A stretch of 64,000 nt of DNA. It comes from Enoplolaimus lenunculus (taxonomy: Eukaryota; Nematoda; Enoplea; Enoplida; Thoracostomopsidae). The stretch covers positions 124,001 to 188,000 of the forward strand of contig JASANG010000289.1 of the NCBI GenBank assembly GCA_030248215.1, written 5' to 3'. This document shows positions 35,001 to 50,000 of the stretch, piece by piece. The position numbers and the translations under genes are program-made. The notes beneath the pieces were generated by a model. The model saw only the letters and a program-made list of their open reading frames with translations. It was not told where the DNA came from and did no database searches. Positions within the stretch are counted from its first letter, which is position 1; every line of letters starts with the position of its first letter.

Positions 35001-38000
35001 CGGACGCTGTTATCTTTGTTGAAAACAATCTTGCGATGAATATACCGGTTGTTGCGCACTGTTCAACCCTTAGAACTAGGCTTAGCATCCCGTGCCTAAG
35101 CCTTTACCAGAAAGTTTGCAGGGGGACCCTCTTTGTGGTACACCTTCCTTCCCAAATGGAGGTTTGGGGGTGGATGCACCTGCCCTGCATTTCGGCACTC
35201 GCGGATCTTGTGCAATATCTGGCGTACAGACATCGTGTAAATTTTTTTATGTATTTCTCGTATAAAATTTCAATGAAGTTTTCGTTCCGTCAAGACGAAG
35301 CGTTTAGGGGTAAGAAATTTCAAGAAAGAAATTGAAAATTTAGAAGCATCACACAACGGTAAAACAATCTGGATTCTTAGAATTTCACACATTTTGTTGT
35401 TTGAAACAACACGGAATCAGAGTGGCTGAAGGTAACGCATTCTCAAATGATTCTAGCACCCATCACTCGCATACTTATCAGTAGGTTTTCAACGATACTA
35501 AACGCCGCTAAAATTACACGTTGAGGACGGATCCGTAACCCTTTCCATACAGACTGTACTATTTCTAACTTACCGCAAACTGCACATGCGAAATTATGCC
35601 TAACGCTAAGTGTTTTACAAATAATCTGCGTGCGCGCTGCGCACTACAAAATCTTCACAAAACGTGAAAGCTTTTTGGTGTCTAAGCTTCCAGTTGCTCT
35701 AGTCGATCGGTTTTCGTAACTGCTTTCTATCTCGCAGTTACCCTGAATGAAATAGAAAATATTCCTCTCGAAAAGTTTAAATAAGCGAAAATAAATAATT
35801 CGATGCCAATTTTACGATAAAATCAAATCTAGAAAAATTGCTCGGATCAAACAGCTTTTAACTCAACCACACTTTAGACTTCACACCGAAGCAATATTAT
35901 TTTCGTGACGACAATATACAAACAGTGCCGAAGCAGGCTAGGCTGCTCCCCCCAAAATTCCAAAATGTGTGCTTCATGCGATAAACAAAATGTTTTGAAA
36001 AAGTTTTGTTTAAAACGTTGTTAGAGTCGAGTCCCTTTTAGGTGGCCCCCAAATGGGGGGTATAGGGAGGTGGCTGCTCCGGACCTGGAAACAAACGGAT
36101 TCTGTTATAAGTATTAAGAGAGGCACTATGCTTTTCGGCGTTTTTAATGCTGTTTGGTGCCGGTCTCAGCTATATTACCGCGCAGAATTGCGTACAAATT
36201 GGCATACGCAACTGGATGTAAATAATCTGTTTGAAAAATTTTTGAGCGCAGAGTCAATCTCAAAAATGATATTAATAGCAGTTTGGCTTGCGACATATTT
36301 ACTTTATATTTGCTTCGATGTAGATTAACGGTGTTTAACCTATTTTTGCTTGCGCTCAAAAATGATATAAATAGCAGTTTGGCTTGCGACATATTTACTT
36401 TATATTTGCTTCGATGTAGATTAACGGTGTTTAACCTATTTTTGCTTGCGCTCAAAAATGATATTAATAGCAGTTTGGCTTGCGACATATTTACTTTATA
36501 TTTGCTTCGATGTAGATTAACGGTGTTTAACCTATTTTTGCTTATAATTCATAGAAACAGAACAAACCAAAAACTAAAAAAGAACAACAGAAAAGACGTC
36601 AAACGATGGCAGAACAGACAGCAAACCATGCATTGTGAACCGCAGGAGTAAAGCGAAACAGTCACAATAATTTCCGCTTTTGTATAACGCAGATTCTTCT
36701 GAACAACGTCCAAGTCTTAGGCGTTCCACCAAAAGACTAATTTATGCCGATGTTCCTTCTTACTATTTTAAACGCGCTTCGGAGCTGACAGGTACAACAC
36801 AATTGTACGCTCAGTTCGGCAGGTGTTGTATAAACAAGAACGGAGTGCAACGCCACCAATAGGCGTAGGCCTTAGATTGATCTATTTTTAGAACAAACCT
36901 TACAAGTATCTGTTCTGTATAAAACAATAAATTAACACTGTTACCATTTCACCAATTAGTGACTTGGTTTTTAAACATACCGATGCTGCTAGAAATTCAA
37001 AATTTTAGTGTTTGGAAAAAGTTTGATGTGATAAATAGAAATATTTATTGATTTCAATTCAATGGCTGAATTTATGATTTTCTATTACAAACGTAAAACA
37101 TAAATTTTATAGGCTTGATTTGGTGTAAGAAACGCGTCTCAGAAGTGCCGTACGGTAGAAAGAGCAACTTAATCTTAGGCTCATGCTTACGGAAGCAATG
37201 TACATGAGACAATATATGGCAATGCCGCACGCTACTACGGAGTAAATTTACGCTTTAGACTATTTTACGTTTAATTTAGGCTTAGGCTTACACTAAGAAA
37301 CGTGTTCATGTTCTTGTTACGTCCCTGATTAATACATTAGCCCAGCCCCCTAAGGACGTCTTGGCCCCTTCCCGTGCCGACAGATTTTTAGACGCAAAAT
37401 GAATAATCCCACTATTGCAAAAGTTCTTTGACTCGCTACAATTTACTGTTGTACCGTCCGTCGCCAATTTCAGTCTTGCAGAGAGAAAGACAGTCTTGGG
37501 CTTAGGTTTATAGTTAACTCTGAATAAAGCTTTGGAAAAAAGTTTGTGAAAAAACGAAAAAAATGACAACACTCGAAAAGAGAAACAAAATAAAACACAG
37601 AAGAAAAATACACAAAAGTTTTGTCTGTTTTCGGATGTTGCCAAGATAAGTTCAAACTAAACGTTTGCAAAATTTAGCTCATATTCTCAGTAGACCAGTA
37701 TTTTATGGTCTTTGACGCCATCAACTGGTGATCGGTGTTCTAGTCATCTGAGAATACGAAACTTGGCTTTGAAGAGTGAAAGTTGCGCTATACCTTACTG
37801 ACCCGGATACACGCTGCCGCGTGCCACCACACGCCGCCGCACGCCACCGCTCGCTGGGCGTCCGGTAATTTTTCGCGCGCGGCGGCATTCTGCAAAATTT
37901 TTACTGTGACACGCTCCGGCATCTGGCGGTGTGCCGGTGCGCGTGGCAGATGTACGGCAGCGCGCAGAGAGTATAGCGCAACCCATAACAGAAACACCAA

Positions 38001-41000
38001 ACAGTTGCAGGCGCCTTAATATCGCGCATATAAACAAAGAAACGGTCAAATTTAAGGGTTGCGTTATACTTTAAAAATGACACTTTATAACCAAATGCGA
38101 AATAAATTGCTCAAAACTAACCTTCAAGAAGTTGCGCGATTAAAGCTCTTATTTCGTCTTCAGTAACACTTCGACCCTCAAACACCAATCAAATGTAATT
38201 TGAAGCTGGATGCTCTTAATGATTTATGTGACGAACCGCATTACGGTTCAACTGAGGTGGCCGCCAAAGAAGGATCATAAGTCCGCCCGTCGTGCCAAAT
38301 TGATGTTTGTTAAGTGAACATCGTATTATTTAATTACTTTATGAGCTATTTTCTGATAGTATCTGAGCAGGTGGTAGAACGGGGGGTAAAGGGGTCGGTC
38401 TTTCCCAATTTTGGATTGATAAAATTTTGTATTACATTCAATAAAAAGTTTCCTGAAAATAGCTTAAATGTCTCTATGAACCGGACACATCCTTAAAATT
38501 GCGTTTCGCTACTCGTCCGCTGAACTGGCAAGATTTCTTCCATCATTAAGCGTATGTGGGGGCCCTTCGTTCTTGGATCAGCTGCTGCGGCCGTGTTTGC
38601 TCATACTGTTTACAAAAGCAGTCTTACTGTAGGAACTTAAACCTGGATTAAATTTAGGGTAGTCTCATATTTACTGTGTGGTGTTGTCCGAGTCTCATAT
38701 TTACTGTGTGGTGTTGTCCGTTTTCATTTGCTATGTGCCAAGTCATCACTTAACCATTTTGTCGTTTTTAAAAGCGGTCTTAAGTAGTATGATTTCACAA
38801 AGTCAACCATTGTAGAGTAAGTGCAAACAATACCGAAACTTACAGGAGGGCCAGGTAATCCGTTAAGTCCGTTCGATCCACGTTGTCCGGGTGGACCAGG
38901 AGAGCCAGGAGGTCCAGCAGATCCTAAAACAACGCGAATTGAAAATGAAACCTGGCCAAACACAGTCAAAATTGTAAATTACGCTGACTCTTACCTATGA
39001 TGTTAGCATAACGCACCGCAACTACAACGTGCATTATTTATGTGGTTGAACACATTAACACACCTCAGGATGCATCTATGGGTGCGAAAACGGTTTCGTT
39101 GTGTTCCTGGATCCCTCTAATCCGTCACAGGGGTCAAGTAGCACTACGGTTACGCCTAAAATTGACAGTTGTGCAGAAAATTTTGCAACGGATTTCTTAC
39201 ATTTCCACATCGAAAGTCCTATTTCTTGTTAGGAGACGCTCAGGCCATTGTCCAAGAAGGATGAAAACCAAAATTTTGTGTTACGATTTAGCAATAAAAT
39301 AGCAATTGCCTTTTCTCTCATTTCGTTCACAAGTTTTTCTTCACTATAATACATTGCTCAGCCGGCGCTGAGTCTGGTCTAAGTCATTTGGTTTTATCGG
39401 ATGCCTGCATGAAACTATTGAAACCAAGAAACCGATGTTGTACAAACGTACCTGGAAGACCTGGTGCGCCTTGGCTGCCAGTCTGTCCACGTTCACCAGG
39501 CAGACCTCTTGCTCCAGGCTAAAACGATAAACTGTTCGATAAAGTATCTAAAAGGTGCAAGCGGATACGAAAAAACACCGAAGCCGAACAGCGACTGTTT
39601 ATCGGAGCCGGATATCCGGTCTCACGCTGGCAAAATCAGATAAATATGCTTGATTGCTAATCCAATGCATACGGTATCTTAAATATTAACCTTAATGTCT
39701 GTTGAAAATATAAAAAACAGTTTACATTAACTTCTGTCATTTTGGCCGCGTTTAGACCATGAGGTGTTCGTTAATATAAGCGACCTGATCTGGAAAATTG
39801 ATTGCACATTAAGCATACACCAGTCCTTAAAAGGATATAGTTGAAATATTTGAAATACTGTTCGAAATTAAAGTCAAAAAGAAGAATAACAAGTATTAAA
39901 CACAACATTACCAATGAAACACGTTCAACTTACCAGGCCTACGCTTCCTGTTGGTCCACGCGGGCCCTAAAATATAACTTCAAACTAAAGATAATCTCAA
40001 CGCAAAATGATAAACTTGGAAGCGAAACTTTGAAACTTAGCGAATATAAATTTACCAAACTGAGCATTTAGTGCTCTTGATCAAGGGTGCTGGCAAGATT
40101 TAAATTGGAACGGTTTACACTTCTTGTAAACGCCCGTATTCGCCATTTTCAGCGATTGAACTATAATAAATTGCAAGTGCTGAGATATTCTAATAGCTTT
40201 CGATTGATCTCCATCCGACTGTTTGTTAAACTTTTCTGACAAGCAGAATAAACCATAACGCGGCTCGTAGCCAGAGTGATGACCAGAGGACTCAGCCTCG
40301 CTAGAAAAATGTTGGCTCAATATGAAAAATTTTAGGCCATCTGGTTAGTTGCCGGAACGTTCCGCATTGACCGCTCGGTTAGATTGAGATAGCTATTGAC
40401 CCACTGCAACAGTCGGTTTTTCACTGGTCAATAATCTTGAAACTGCAATTCATTGAATTTCAAATCTACTCAAAGCACTTCCGGTTACTCCACAATCTTA
40501 AACGATGATAAAGTAATTTGGCTTAGGACACTGTTGGACGACAAGTTGTCGCAGATTCGCCATAAACGTTAGCATATATTTAAACATACCGGAAACCCAG
40601 GAAGTCCAGAACCGTTGACAGGAGCTGATATTCCAGGCTCTCCAGGCGGACCTGCCGGACCAGGATCACCCTAAAATTCTTTTACAAAAAATTAGATTTG
40701 TATAGGACATAGCAGACTCAGCCAAAGCCGTAGCCAGGTTTCATTTAGGAAAAGTGGTAGTATTAAAGAAATAGTTAAATCCACATCAAGAAACTTTTTT
40801 GACATCTGCAAGATAACTTATTCAGTTTGAATCATACAATAAAATTGAATATTTTTCCTTGACTACGGTTGCACGTTCTGCATTCTGTTGCCTAATCGAC
40901 CAAACGAGGGTCTTCTACTTTTCATTGTTCACCATTTATGGTGAGTTTAAAAGCATGTTACACCATCGGCTCTCGTATACGCCACTGAAGGTAACACTGC

Positions 41001-44000
41001 ATTGACATTTTTTAAATCAGGAAGTGTATGAAACGACCGAAAATTTCAACTGTTGTATAAACCCAGCCATATTCTCAACTGTAGCAAACATCACTTCATT
41101 TAGCACAGTTTATCCATTCATCATTTTAGAAGGAAAACAACACTACGATTACATAGTTTTACTTATCAAAAATTCATTGAAACAGTAAAAATTGGTTGCA
41201 AAGTTAAAAAAGCTTACCGGATTTCCAGGAATTCCTCGTAGTCCAGGCATCCCAGGAGGACCAACCAAACCAGGCGGACCGGATGGACCCTGAAAGAAAA
41301 AATAAAAAGTTAAACGCTTTTACACAATACAAATATACAATATATACAAACTATGGCATGGTATCTTGCTCAAACGAAGATAAATAAACTTTCGAGTTTT
41401 ACCCATTGACTTTATTGCTTAATTTATATTCGATGTTAACTGAACGCTAGCAATTGTTTACAACTTACTGGATCTCCCGGTTGCCCTGTTATGCCAGCAA
41501 CACCTGGCACACCAGTTTCGCCATGATCGCCCTAAAAAGACAATTTATTCATATATCAGGTTTATAATCGTATTTAGTTTAAACCACGCTATAATTACTT
41601 TTTCCCCGGCAAGTTGCGTGTTTTCAGTCTAATCACAAATCCTGGTGAAGCGTGATTAAACAGTATTTTTGCTCTAATGTGGATGTTCAATTTACGGATG
41701 CTCGAAGTTACCATAGTTTGCGCTGGCTAAGAATAACGTTTTAGGTGGCAGTAGGTAAATACTCTAATAAGCTCCAGCAATAGTAAGCGATGACCAAGTA
41801 CAAATTTTAAAAGTTATCAAATTATTATTACTTTCGCTGAGTTTGTGTAATACTTTTCATCATAACAGCATTTTTACATCGCGATACTTTAAACAGCTAA
41901 TATACAACACATTGCATACTTTTGGCCCAGACAATCCCTGTGGACCAGGTTTTCCAGTGTATCCCGGACGTCCCTGAAAGAATAAACAAATCGTTTATGT
42001 TGCGACATGGATAATACCGTAATCTATCTAAATTAAATGTTAATGATTTCCAAACTGAAATCTAAACCACAGCGGCCAAACTTGAATGCTATTTTGTCTG
42101 AATCAGAATCGGAGTAAAAATTTAAACTTTAAATTATCATTAATTGTTTTTGAATTATTAAAAGAAGCGGTTTCACGTTATTTTATATTGCCTCCAAGCA
42201 TGGTTGGAAACGCTGAATTTCAGACTCAAAATAATTTTGATGAAACTTTTTCGGGAATCAGAATTTCTGTGAAGCTCAATGCTAAAGCATATTGCTGTCT
42301 AAGATACAAATAACGTTGTACGACCGTCTGTAACTTTGTTTTCCGGCCGGGGGCCAAAGTAACTCAATATGCCAGAGGGGGCCCTGACTACATTGTTTAT
42401 CAGCGTCGCTAAAACTTTACAAGGCGGCCGAAATATATGTGGTAGCTTCACCCCCTCTTGGCATTTCTTAAAGCTACCACGATTGTTCCAAAGAGGCAAA
42501 ATCCGTACAACTTCAACCTAAAAGTTACCTGTTGACCTTCTGGTCCCGGCTCTCCATCTTGACCTCGTTTTCCTGGCGGCCCCTGTAACGATAAACAAAC
42601 AGCATTTGACGTCACAAAAATATGCTAAAGAAAGAATCTTTATTGAAGTCCAAGACCCCAAAGAAATATGTTGCACTATCTAAATCTTAGTTTAATTTTA
42701 AATTATAGCCAGAGTAAATAATGCTAAAGAAAGAATCTTTATTGAAGTCCAAGACCCCAAAGAAATATGTTGCACTATCTAAATCTTAGTTTAATTTTAA
42801 ATTATAGCCAGAGTAAATAATGCTACAATATCTCAGATTATGCAAAATTACGATACATTAATTCGACAGTTGTAATTCTAAGTTAAGCAGTAGCATATAG
42901 ACTATACAGACCTCCATGAAAATTTTGCTGCGGATACGGTGGGTCAACTTTGAACCCCCACAATCATTTTTCAAAAAGCCGATGAAAAGTTACAAATCAT
43001 ACTTTAATTCGAACCATTTACTTTTCACTTACCGGCTGTCCTGCTGCTCCATCTTTGCCAGGAATGCCACGAATCCCCTGAAACGACCAAAATGAAAGCG
43101 GTAATTTCCGTGGCCAAAAAGTATATTAAAACATGGGCTTATTAGTAGTACAAAAATTTATTTAACAGGTCTATCTGCGATGATATTAAAAGCTGAATAA
43201 ATTGTTGCATCGAAACTAGATATTAGTTAAAAGAGGTGCAAAAACACTTACTGGTAATCCGGGCGCTCCAGCGGGTCCAGGCTCACCATCCGCTCCCGGT
43301 GGACCCTGAAATCAGAATTGAGAAATACAAAAAATTAAATTTCACCCAATAAAACTTTTGCTTCAACCTTCAGAATTGACTACAGTAGGCAAAACATCTT
43401 TTGAAATAAATTACGTCAACCAGTTTTATATTTAATCAGTTTTAGCTTTCGTAAAATGTGTCAAGCTAAAAAGTTTATGAACAACTCATGGCAACTCTGT
43501 TGCCGCCATAAACTTTGACAACTGGTTTTAAGCGTCTGTTTAAGTATTTTTAATCATTGCGATTGCAAAAACATGCGTTGCAGTAAAATTTCCATAACTG
43601 CAAATATAATTCAGCAGTTTTTAACCCTGCATACCAAGTCTGGATAGCGCAGATGTGATTGCCACCCCCGTGTATTCAAAAATAAAATATTTTCTAACAA
43701 AACACTCCAAAAGCGCAATTTACCCATTTATGATCCTGCTTCGGGATGGTTCTGCGCCTAAAATCTAAAATACCAACTGGCGAAAATCGCTGTAACTTTA
43801 GAGATAAATACAATTGAAACTTACAACTTCGCCTTTATTCGCTGCAGTTCCAGGTGTTCCAGTTTCACCACGTGGGCCGGGTTCACCACGGCGGCCTTCA
43901 ATTCCAGGAGCGCCTCTGGAGCCTGGTGGACCCTGAAAATAAATGAAATTGCTTCAATTGCAAAGTTTACCAGCGTTGAACTCAATGCGTCAATATTTGT

Positions 44001-47000
44001 AAACATGCGTCACTTTTCATTGATATTCCCATTTAAGTGTAAAAAGTGCCCATAAAACAAATCTGGAGAAAATTTTGAACATTATTTTAAGAAATAAAAT
44101 TACGAGTTTCTACAGTATGTCAAGGATAAATCGAATTGCGAATAATTGGGAAAGGAAATATTGTTGGACCATAAAACTTTACCGCTTCTCCTTTTATTCC
44201 TGCGACTCCAGGGACGCCAGGAAGGCCGTCTTTGCCCTAAAACACAAACAAAAACTTTCTTACACTTTTTACAACGATTATAACAGTATACAACTGACAA
44301 ATCTTGAAAAATATTCACATAAATATTAATAATCGGCAGTGTTTTCAAAATACCGAACGGCATTCAAATTTTAAAACAAGGATAAGTTGGAAAAATGGCG
44401 AAAAGTCAACCAAAACTTACAGAATCTCCTGTCAAACCAGGTGCACCTGCGGGCCCACGCGGTCCAGGTTGGCCCTGAAATAATTTTTGCGAAAATTTAA
44501 TCAATTTCTAAGCAAACTAGCATAACATCAGGATAGCCGCTAATTTTTTACTTGTTCATGATAGTTTTAAAAGCGTTCCCTGTAGAATTAGGTCTAGGCT
44601 AAGAAATAGGCTTAGACAAATGTGCCGAAATATAGAAATTTAAGTTTATCCCCTATAAATATGAGTTCAACTTTATCGATGAGCTGAGCCATTAAAAATT
44701 TTCAAATTGTCCTATTCAGTACAGTAAAATGTACATGATTCTCAAAATGTTGATTTATCTCAACATTTTCGGCAGGTTTGGACTCAAATATTGAAAAACA
44801 GCACAAAAAACTTACTGGTCGGCCGTCTTTTCCAGGCGGACCGCGCTCACCAGCTGGGCCTGTTGGACCCTAAACAATGGCCATAAACAATGTAACAAGT
44901 TGAATAACAAGTGCTATGATAACATTTGCAATATAAGGCAAATGTTAGGTTAAAATCTTATTACAATTGGTATGCAGTGACAGCGGCCGAATAACAGCAA
45001 ATATTTTAAAAAAACTGCAACTCCAGTTTCAGCGTTGTGAAGCAAATAAATTTTATAGTTTTCACTAATGGCATCCGAATGCTTACTTGCTCAAGTGGTT
45101 TGTCAACAGATGACTAATGTATATTTGAATGCAGAATATATTAAACATTACACGAGTACAGGTTAAATTTATGCTCCTCTTGATTGATTGTAATTCAGAG
45201 AATAAGCTCACTTGAGGTCCAGATGGCCCCATTGGTCCAGTAGGTCCTCGAGGTCCTTCAAGCCCAACTTGACCCGGTTTGCCTTGATCGCCAGCATCGC
45301 CTGGAATGCCCTTGTCGCCCTGAAGTAAACAAACACAGCACCAAGACTTAAATCGAAGCCAGAGGTTGCCTAAAAACGCTATGTAGTTATACACTTTTTA
45401 ACGCCGCAACGTTGCACTTAGAGAACCTTTTCTGTGTAACAAACTTACAGTTCGTCCTGGACGTCCAGGTGGACCAACAGGTCCTTGTGGTCCAGGCGGT
45501 CCCTGAAATTAAAAGACACAATTTTCAAATATATTTAAACATAGGCTTATAGTTACAAACGAGATACATGTTTGTCTGATCATCTAACATAAATTGCATG
45601 CTATGCAGGTTGCTTAATAGTTAATCGCGCCTAATTTGTCACAATTCGACTACAATTTTTCGCCCAGGATAAAACGCTGTTAAACTGACTGTCTGGTCAG
45701 ATTATTTCGTAGACTCTGCCGGCGACCAACAGTCAGAGTCAGTTCAACAATTGTCGATATTTGAATCGATCTCGTAACAGCTGCTTGGCCTACGCTACTA
45801 CTGAACGGCTAACAAAATTAGCTTTGACGAATTAGTAATTGGCGTGAATTGCAGATTGACTTACTGGATATGGTATTTCAATTGAAATATTCTGCAAATG
45901 CTTATCCTAACGCGTACAAAACACAAACATTCGAATTCGAAAGCAAATCTCAATGAATGAAAACGGTAAAGTTCAAGAGTATCAAACGCTGAGCAAAGAA
46001 CTAATAATTTGTTCAAAACTGATGCTGTTACCGGCATTGCAACACCTTCACCGCCACCAATGGCCAGTCCAGGCGGTCCCTGAAGTCAAACATATGTAAA
46101 AAACAAACAATTTAACAAACTCATTTTTCAAATTTCGAGGTTTATAGCTAACTGCCCCCAGTTGAATATAAGATTTGGTATGAAATTCGTGTTTAAAACC
46201 AATGAGTGTCCCCCCTGATTTTAAACTCAACTTTAATATTAGGCTTTATGCAAAACCATTATTATTTTTCTGAATGGGTTTCACACAAATTACTTCATAA
46301 AATTTTTTTTTCTGTCAAACAACGCTTCAAAGTGGAACTCGAAACCCTGCTAATATTGCTATATAACAACTACGCAAGCTGCGGTTATATAGGTAACAAA
46401 AGAGTTCTGTTATTAGGCTGGCAAGTGAATGTTATTGCAGAAACATACAATCGGCCGCAATCCGCTTATCTGAAATACATCATATCTCGTAGAACAGTGA
46501 TTATTGTTAACCCTTTCCCGCATGAATATTTTCCATTTCATTTGAGATATAATTTCAAGCCATGCTTCGAACTCTGGACTCTTGATTGGGAGGCATTTAC
46601 CATCAGCGCTTGGCTATGGATAAGACCTTGACAATCAAGTCCCAGTGGATGCTACATCGAATAAACACCGAAACCGGCAATCAAATTTTAAATGAAACAA
46701 TAGGAATGCGCATAAAATGTATAATTTCCGCGGTTAAAACTAACCGGTAATCCTTGAGAACCTGGAGGTCCAGGCGGTCCTGTGGCCCCTGTATCGCCCT
46801 AAAATAGAAATCAAATTTAAGCCGTATTCACACGTGCAAGTGTTTGCTGCGAGAACATGCAGCTGCAAATTGCACACGGAACTTGCAATTTTTTTATCAG
46901 CCAATGAGAATGCAGCTGTAATAAATTCAGTGAACTTGCATTCTTGTTCACACGTGTGAACTAAACTCCTAGTTATCATATGAAGCATTTGCAGATGCAA

Positions 47001-50000
47001 GTTTCGACCGGGATTTTGGGCACAACTTGCACTTGCAAGTTGCAGCTGTAAGTTCTCGCAGCAACAACTTGCACTTGCAAGTTGCAGCTGTAAGTTCTCG
47101 CAGCAACAACTTGCACATGTGAATAGCGCTTTAAGCGGTTGTTGAATAACTTCGCGTAGGCTCTATGAAATCTGCTGTGTCGCTTTGCAATCATGCTTAT
47201 TTTAGCATTCTATAGAACACATTTTATTTGTTCACTGATCATTACTCAAAACTGTTTGAATCCGACGGTGTCCGTAGGAAAATAATTAATTATAAAAATC
47301 AAAGAATTGTACATCGGTATGTATCTTCTCAGGTATGTAGCGGCCATGTGGCCGGCGGAGCAACAAGTGGCCGATCGGCCCGGTGAAATTTTGGTGAGTC
47401 AACAAAATGAGAAAATCTCGGTGGTGTAGTTATTATTCTAAATATTCAGCGGTGCGCCGGTATATATACATCAAAGTACCAGGACAGGATTTCAGTGCCA
47501 GTTTGCCCGATTATTTTATACACTGAGATGCAACTCATTTACAATTGTGATATTCTTTAATGAAAACTCAGCAAAAAATCAGCAAATTACTTTGTCGCCA
47601 GGTGCGCCACGACTTCCAGTTGGACCCACTGGGCCAGGAAGACCCTGGAAATAAGCGACTCAGACATAAGATCATAAACAATGGGAAGATTTAAAAGATA
47701 TATAGTAAGTTTGTCCAAAAATATTTTGAAGAATGGTTTACATCGAGTTTGTAGAAGTCAGTTCAGAACATTACAGTTTTATTAAATACGCTTTTACTAA
47801 TCATGGCCAATCTAAAGAACAGTGGCGGAACAGTATTATAAGCATATTCCTAAGCCTTAGCCTAAGCCAAGCAAAAAATTAGTCTAAAAGCTTAAGCTTA
47901 CTCTTTTCTAGTCCCATAGAAAAACGTTCCGCGCCTGATCTTTACATGGGCCCTAATCATTAATGTCTGAAAACAGTTACTGATGTTGGGCTTCAGCGCT
48001 CAAGCACAAACAAAGACTTAATAATTTTAAAACACAACGTATACTTTAATCAAATAATGTAATTTGCTATTCAGACCACAACTGATTCAACTAAGACTTG
48101 CGCTATACTCCATTATACAGCGCAAGGACGCGCAGCACTGTCCGCCGCCGTTTCCGGAAACTGGGCGGGTCACAAGTAAACGTAAAATTTAGATTGCTCT
48201 CTAGCGGCATATGACGCCGTGCGCACGTTTCTTAAAGCTAATTTGGCATGACGCGCGATCCGTGCGGAGGATATTCCGCAACTCGTACAACGATGGGGCA
48301 CAACAAATAAACACTTTTCATTGGTTGCCGTTATTTCTCGATTTTTATGGCGCTGTCTAATCATGAACGCCACACAAACTGTGGGCAGATCCAAACAAAA
48401 TTTTCAGATGGCGATATGTTCCGTTTAGATCGCTCCTGGGTTTCGTCGGCCTGGTTCAATATACCTTGCTCGCTCAAGTAAATTTTAAACTGAAATAAAC
48501 ACTAAAACAACATGTGAAGACAAAATAACATCAGCAACCATGTCGTATTACAACTTAAAGCACAAACTTTGAAAATTTAAAACATAATTTACTTACTCTC
48601 TCACCGTCAATGCCAGGAGGCCCTATTGGTCCGGGAGGCCCTGGGTCTCCTCTGCCGCCGCCGCCGCCCGCAAATCCGTCTGCTCCTGGTGGACCCTGAA
48701 GCTATGACTGCAGCATATATGTTTATCAACTTGTGATAAATTAGCGTACAACGTTGAAATTATTGCTTTGCAGGATGTTTACAAGAACTTCTACACACAT
48801 ATGAGAATGCGTATTTACCTGTTTTAAAAGTTCAATCCCGTTCGTTTTGGTTTTGGATTAGGAGTCAGTTTATTTTTCGACGATATTTTTTAGATTCAAG
48901 TTCAACTGCAACAATTTTAGGAGCTGATCGTTGGAACAAGTTTATGCACAAGTTATTAATACAGTGGAGTTTATGCTGTTTTTGACTGAAAACTTTACAA
49001 TAAATTAAATACGTTATGCCACTTATATTGGCATTTATTCCAAATCTATATTTTACTAAACATAATACGCCGACGATACGTAATTTGGGCACTGTTTCAG
49101 ATCACTTTTGTGCGTATACAAATAAACGATAGAACAGACTAATTCACAGCAACCCCAAGCATCGGTGTAATGTAGTGCATTAAAGTTGTGGACGTTGCAA
49201 TGAAAACGTTGTAACCATGTTGGCAAGAAGAAAAGCCTGCTAACATACCGGCGGCCCAGGATCTCCTTGTGAGCCAGCGCGGCCTGGAGGGCCTTGAGGC
49301 CCTGGCAGTCCCTTAAACAAATAACAGAAACGTGTCGTGCGGTTCCTCTACGCTCATTTTTGATTGTTTACGCTTTGGAATTCGAACTGAAACGGTTATA
49401 TTTTTCAATATTTTTCCAAATGTTGTCGCAAATTGACAAGAATGGCTTATCCTATACCGCAGCTTCATTACGCAATTTTGAAATAATAGCAATAATAATA
49501 ATAATAAATAACAATGATAATAATAATAATAATTATAATAATAGTGAGATTGTATAATATGTAATACTAGCGTTGAAAATTATAGCTAATTCTTACCTGA
49601 GGTCCTGGAGGTCCAGGAAGTCCCTAAAATGTCCAAATATCAACATTATATTAATATCGAAGCCCAAGCCCTAATTCAACAAAATTCCATACTTCGTTAA
49701 TAGCTGCAATAAACAATTTATATGCATTCTAAGACTTACTTAACCTCAGCTTGATTTGCGGAAAGCACAAAAGTATACAGTTTAAGCAACGGCAATTTAG
49801 CTAAAAATAATGCTGTTCGAAATTAACACAAACCAAGAAATCTTGTTTTCAATCTATTCTATGATGAATCCGCCAACACACTAGAACCAGGTACACGTCA
49901 AATATGGAACTCACTTCACTTATTTCTCCACCAATCGCAGCACGGCCTGGTGGTCCTGGAGGCCCCTGTAATCAAAACTTTTTTTAAAAAATTTCAAATC

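Larger units (their letters stand above)
33900..38121. other. Large collagen intron, 4.2 kb
   Basis: This is the longest intron of the collagen gene. It contains the 96-bp tandem repeat and the GC-rich inverted-repeat element listed separately. No exon or independent gene could be supported in it. Open frames at 34100-34780 and 35036-35335 lack any family resemblance. Confidence 0.5.

Noticed and set aside
36144-36651. Overlapping open frames on both strands
   Set aside because: They translate the 96-bp tandem repeat only.
42314-42512. Possible MITE with GTTGTACG and CGTACAAC ends
   Set aside because: Only an 8-bp inverted repeat, no target duplication and no second copy in the window.
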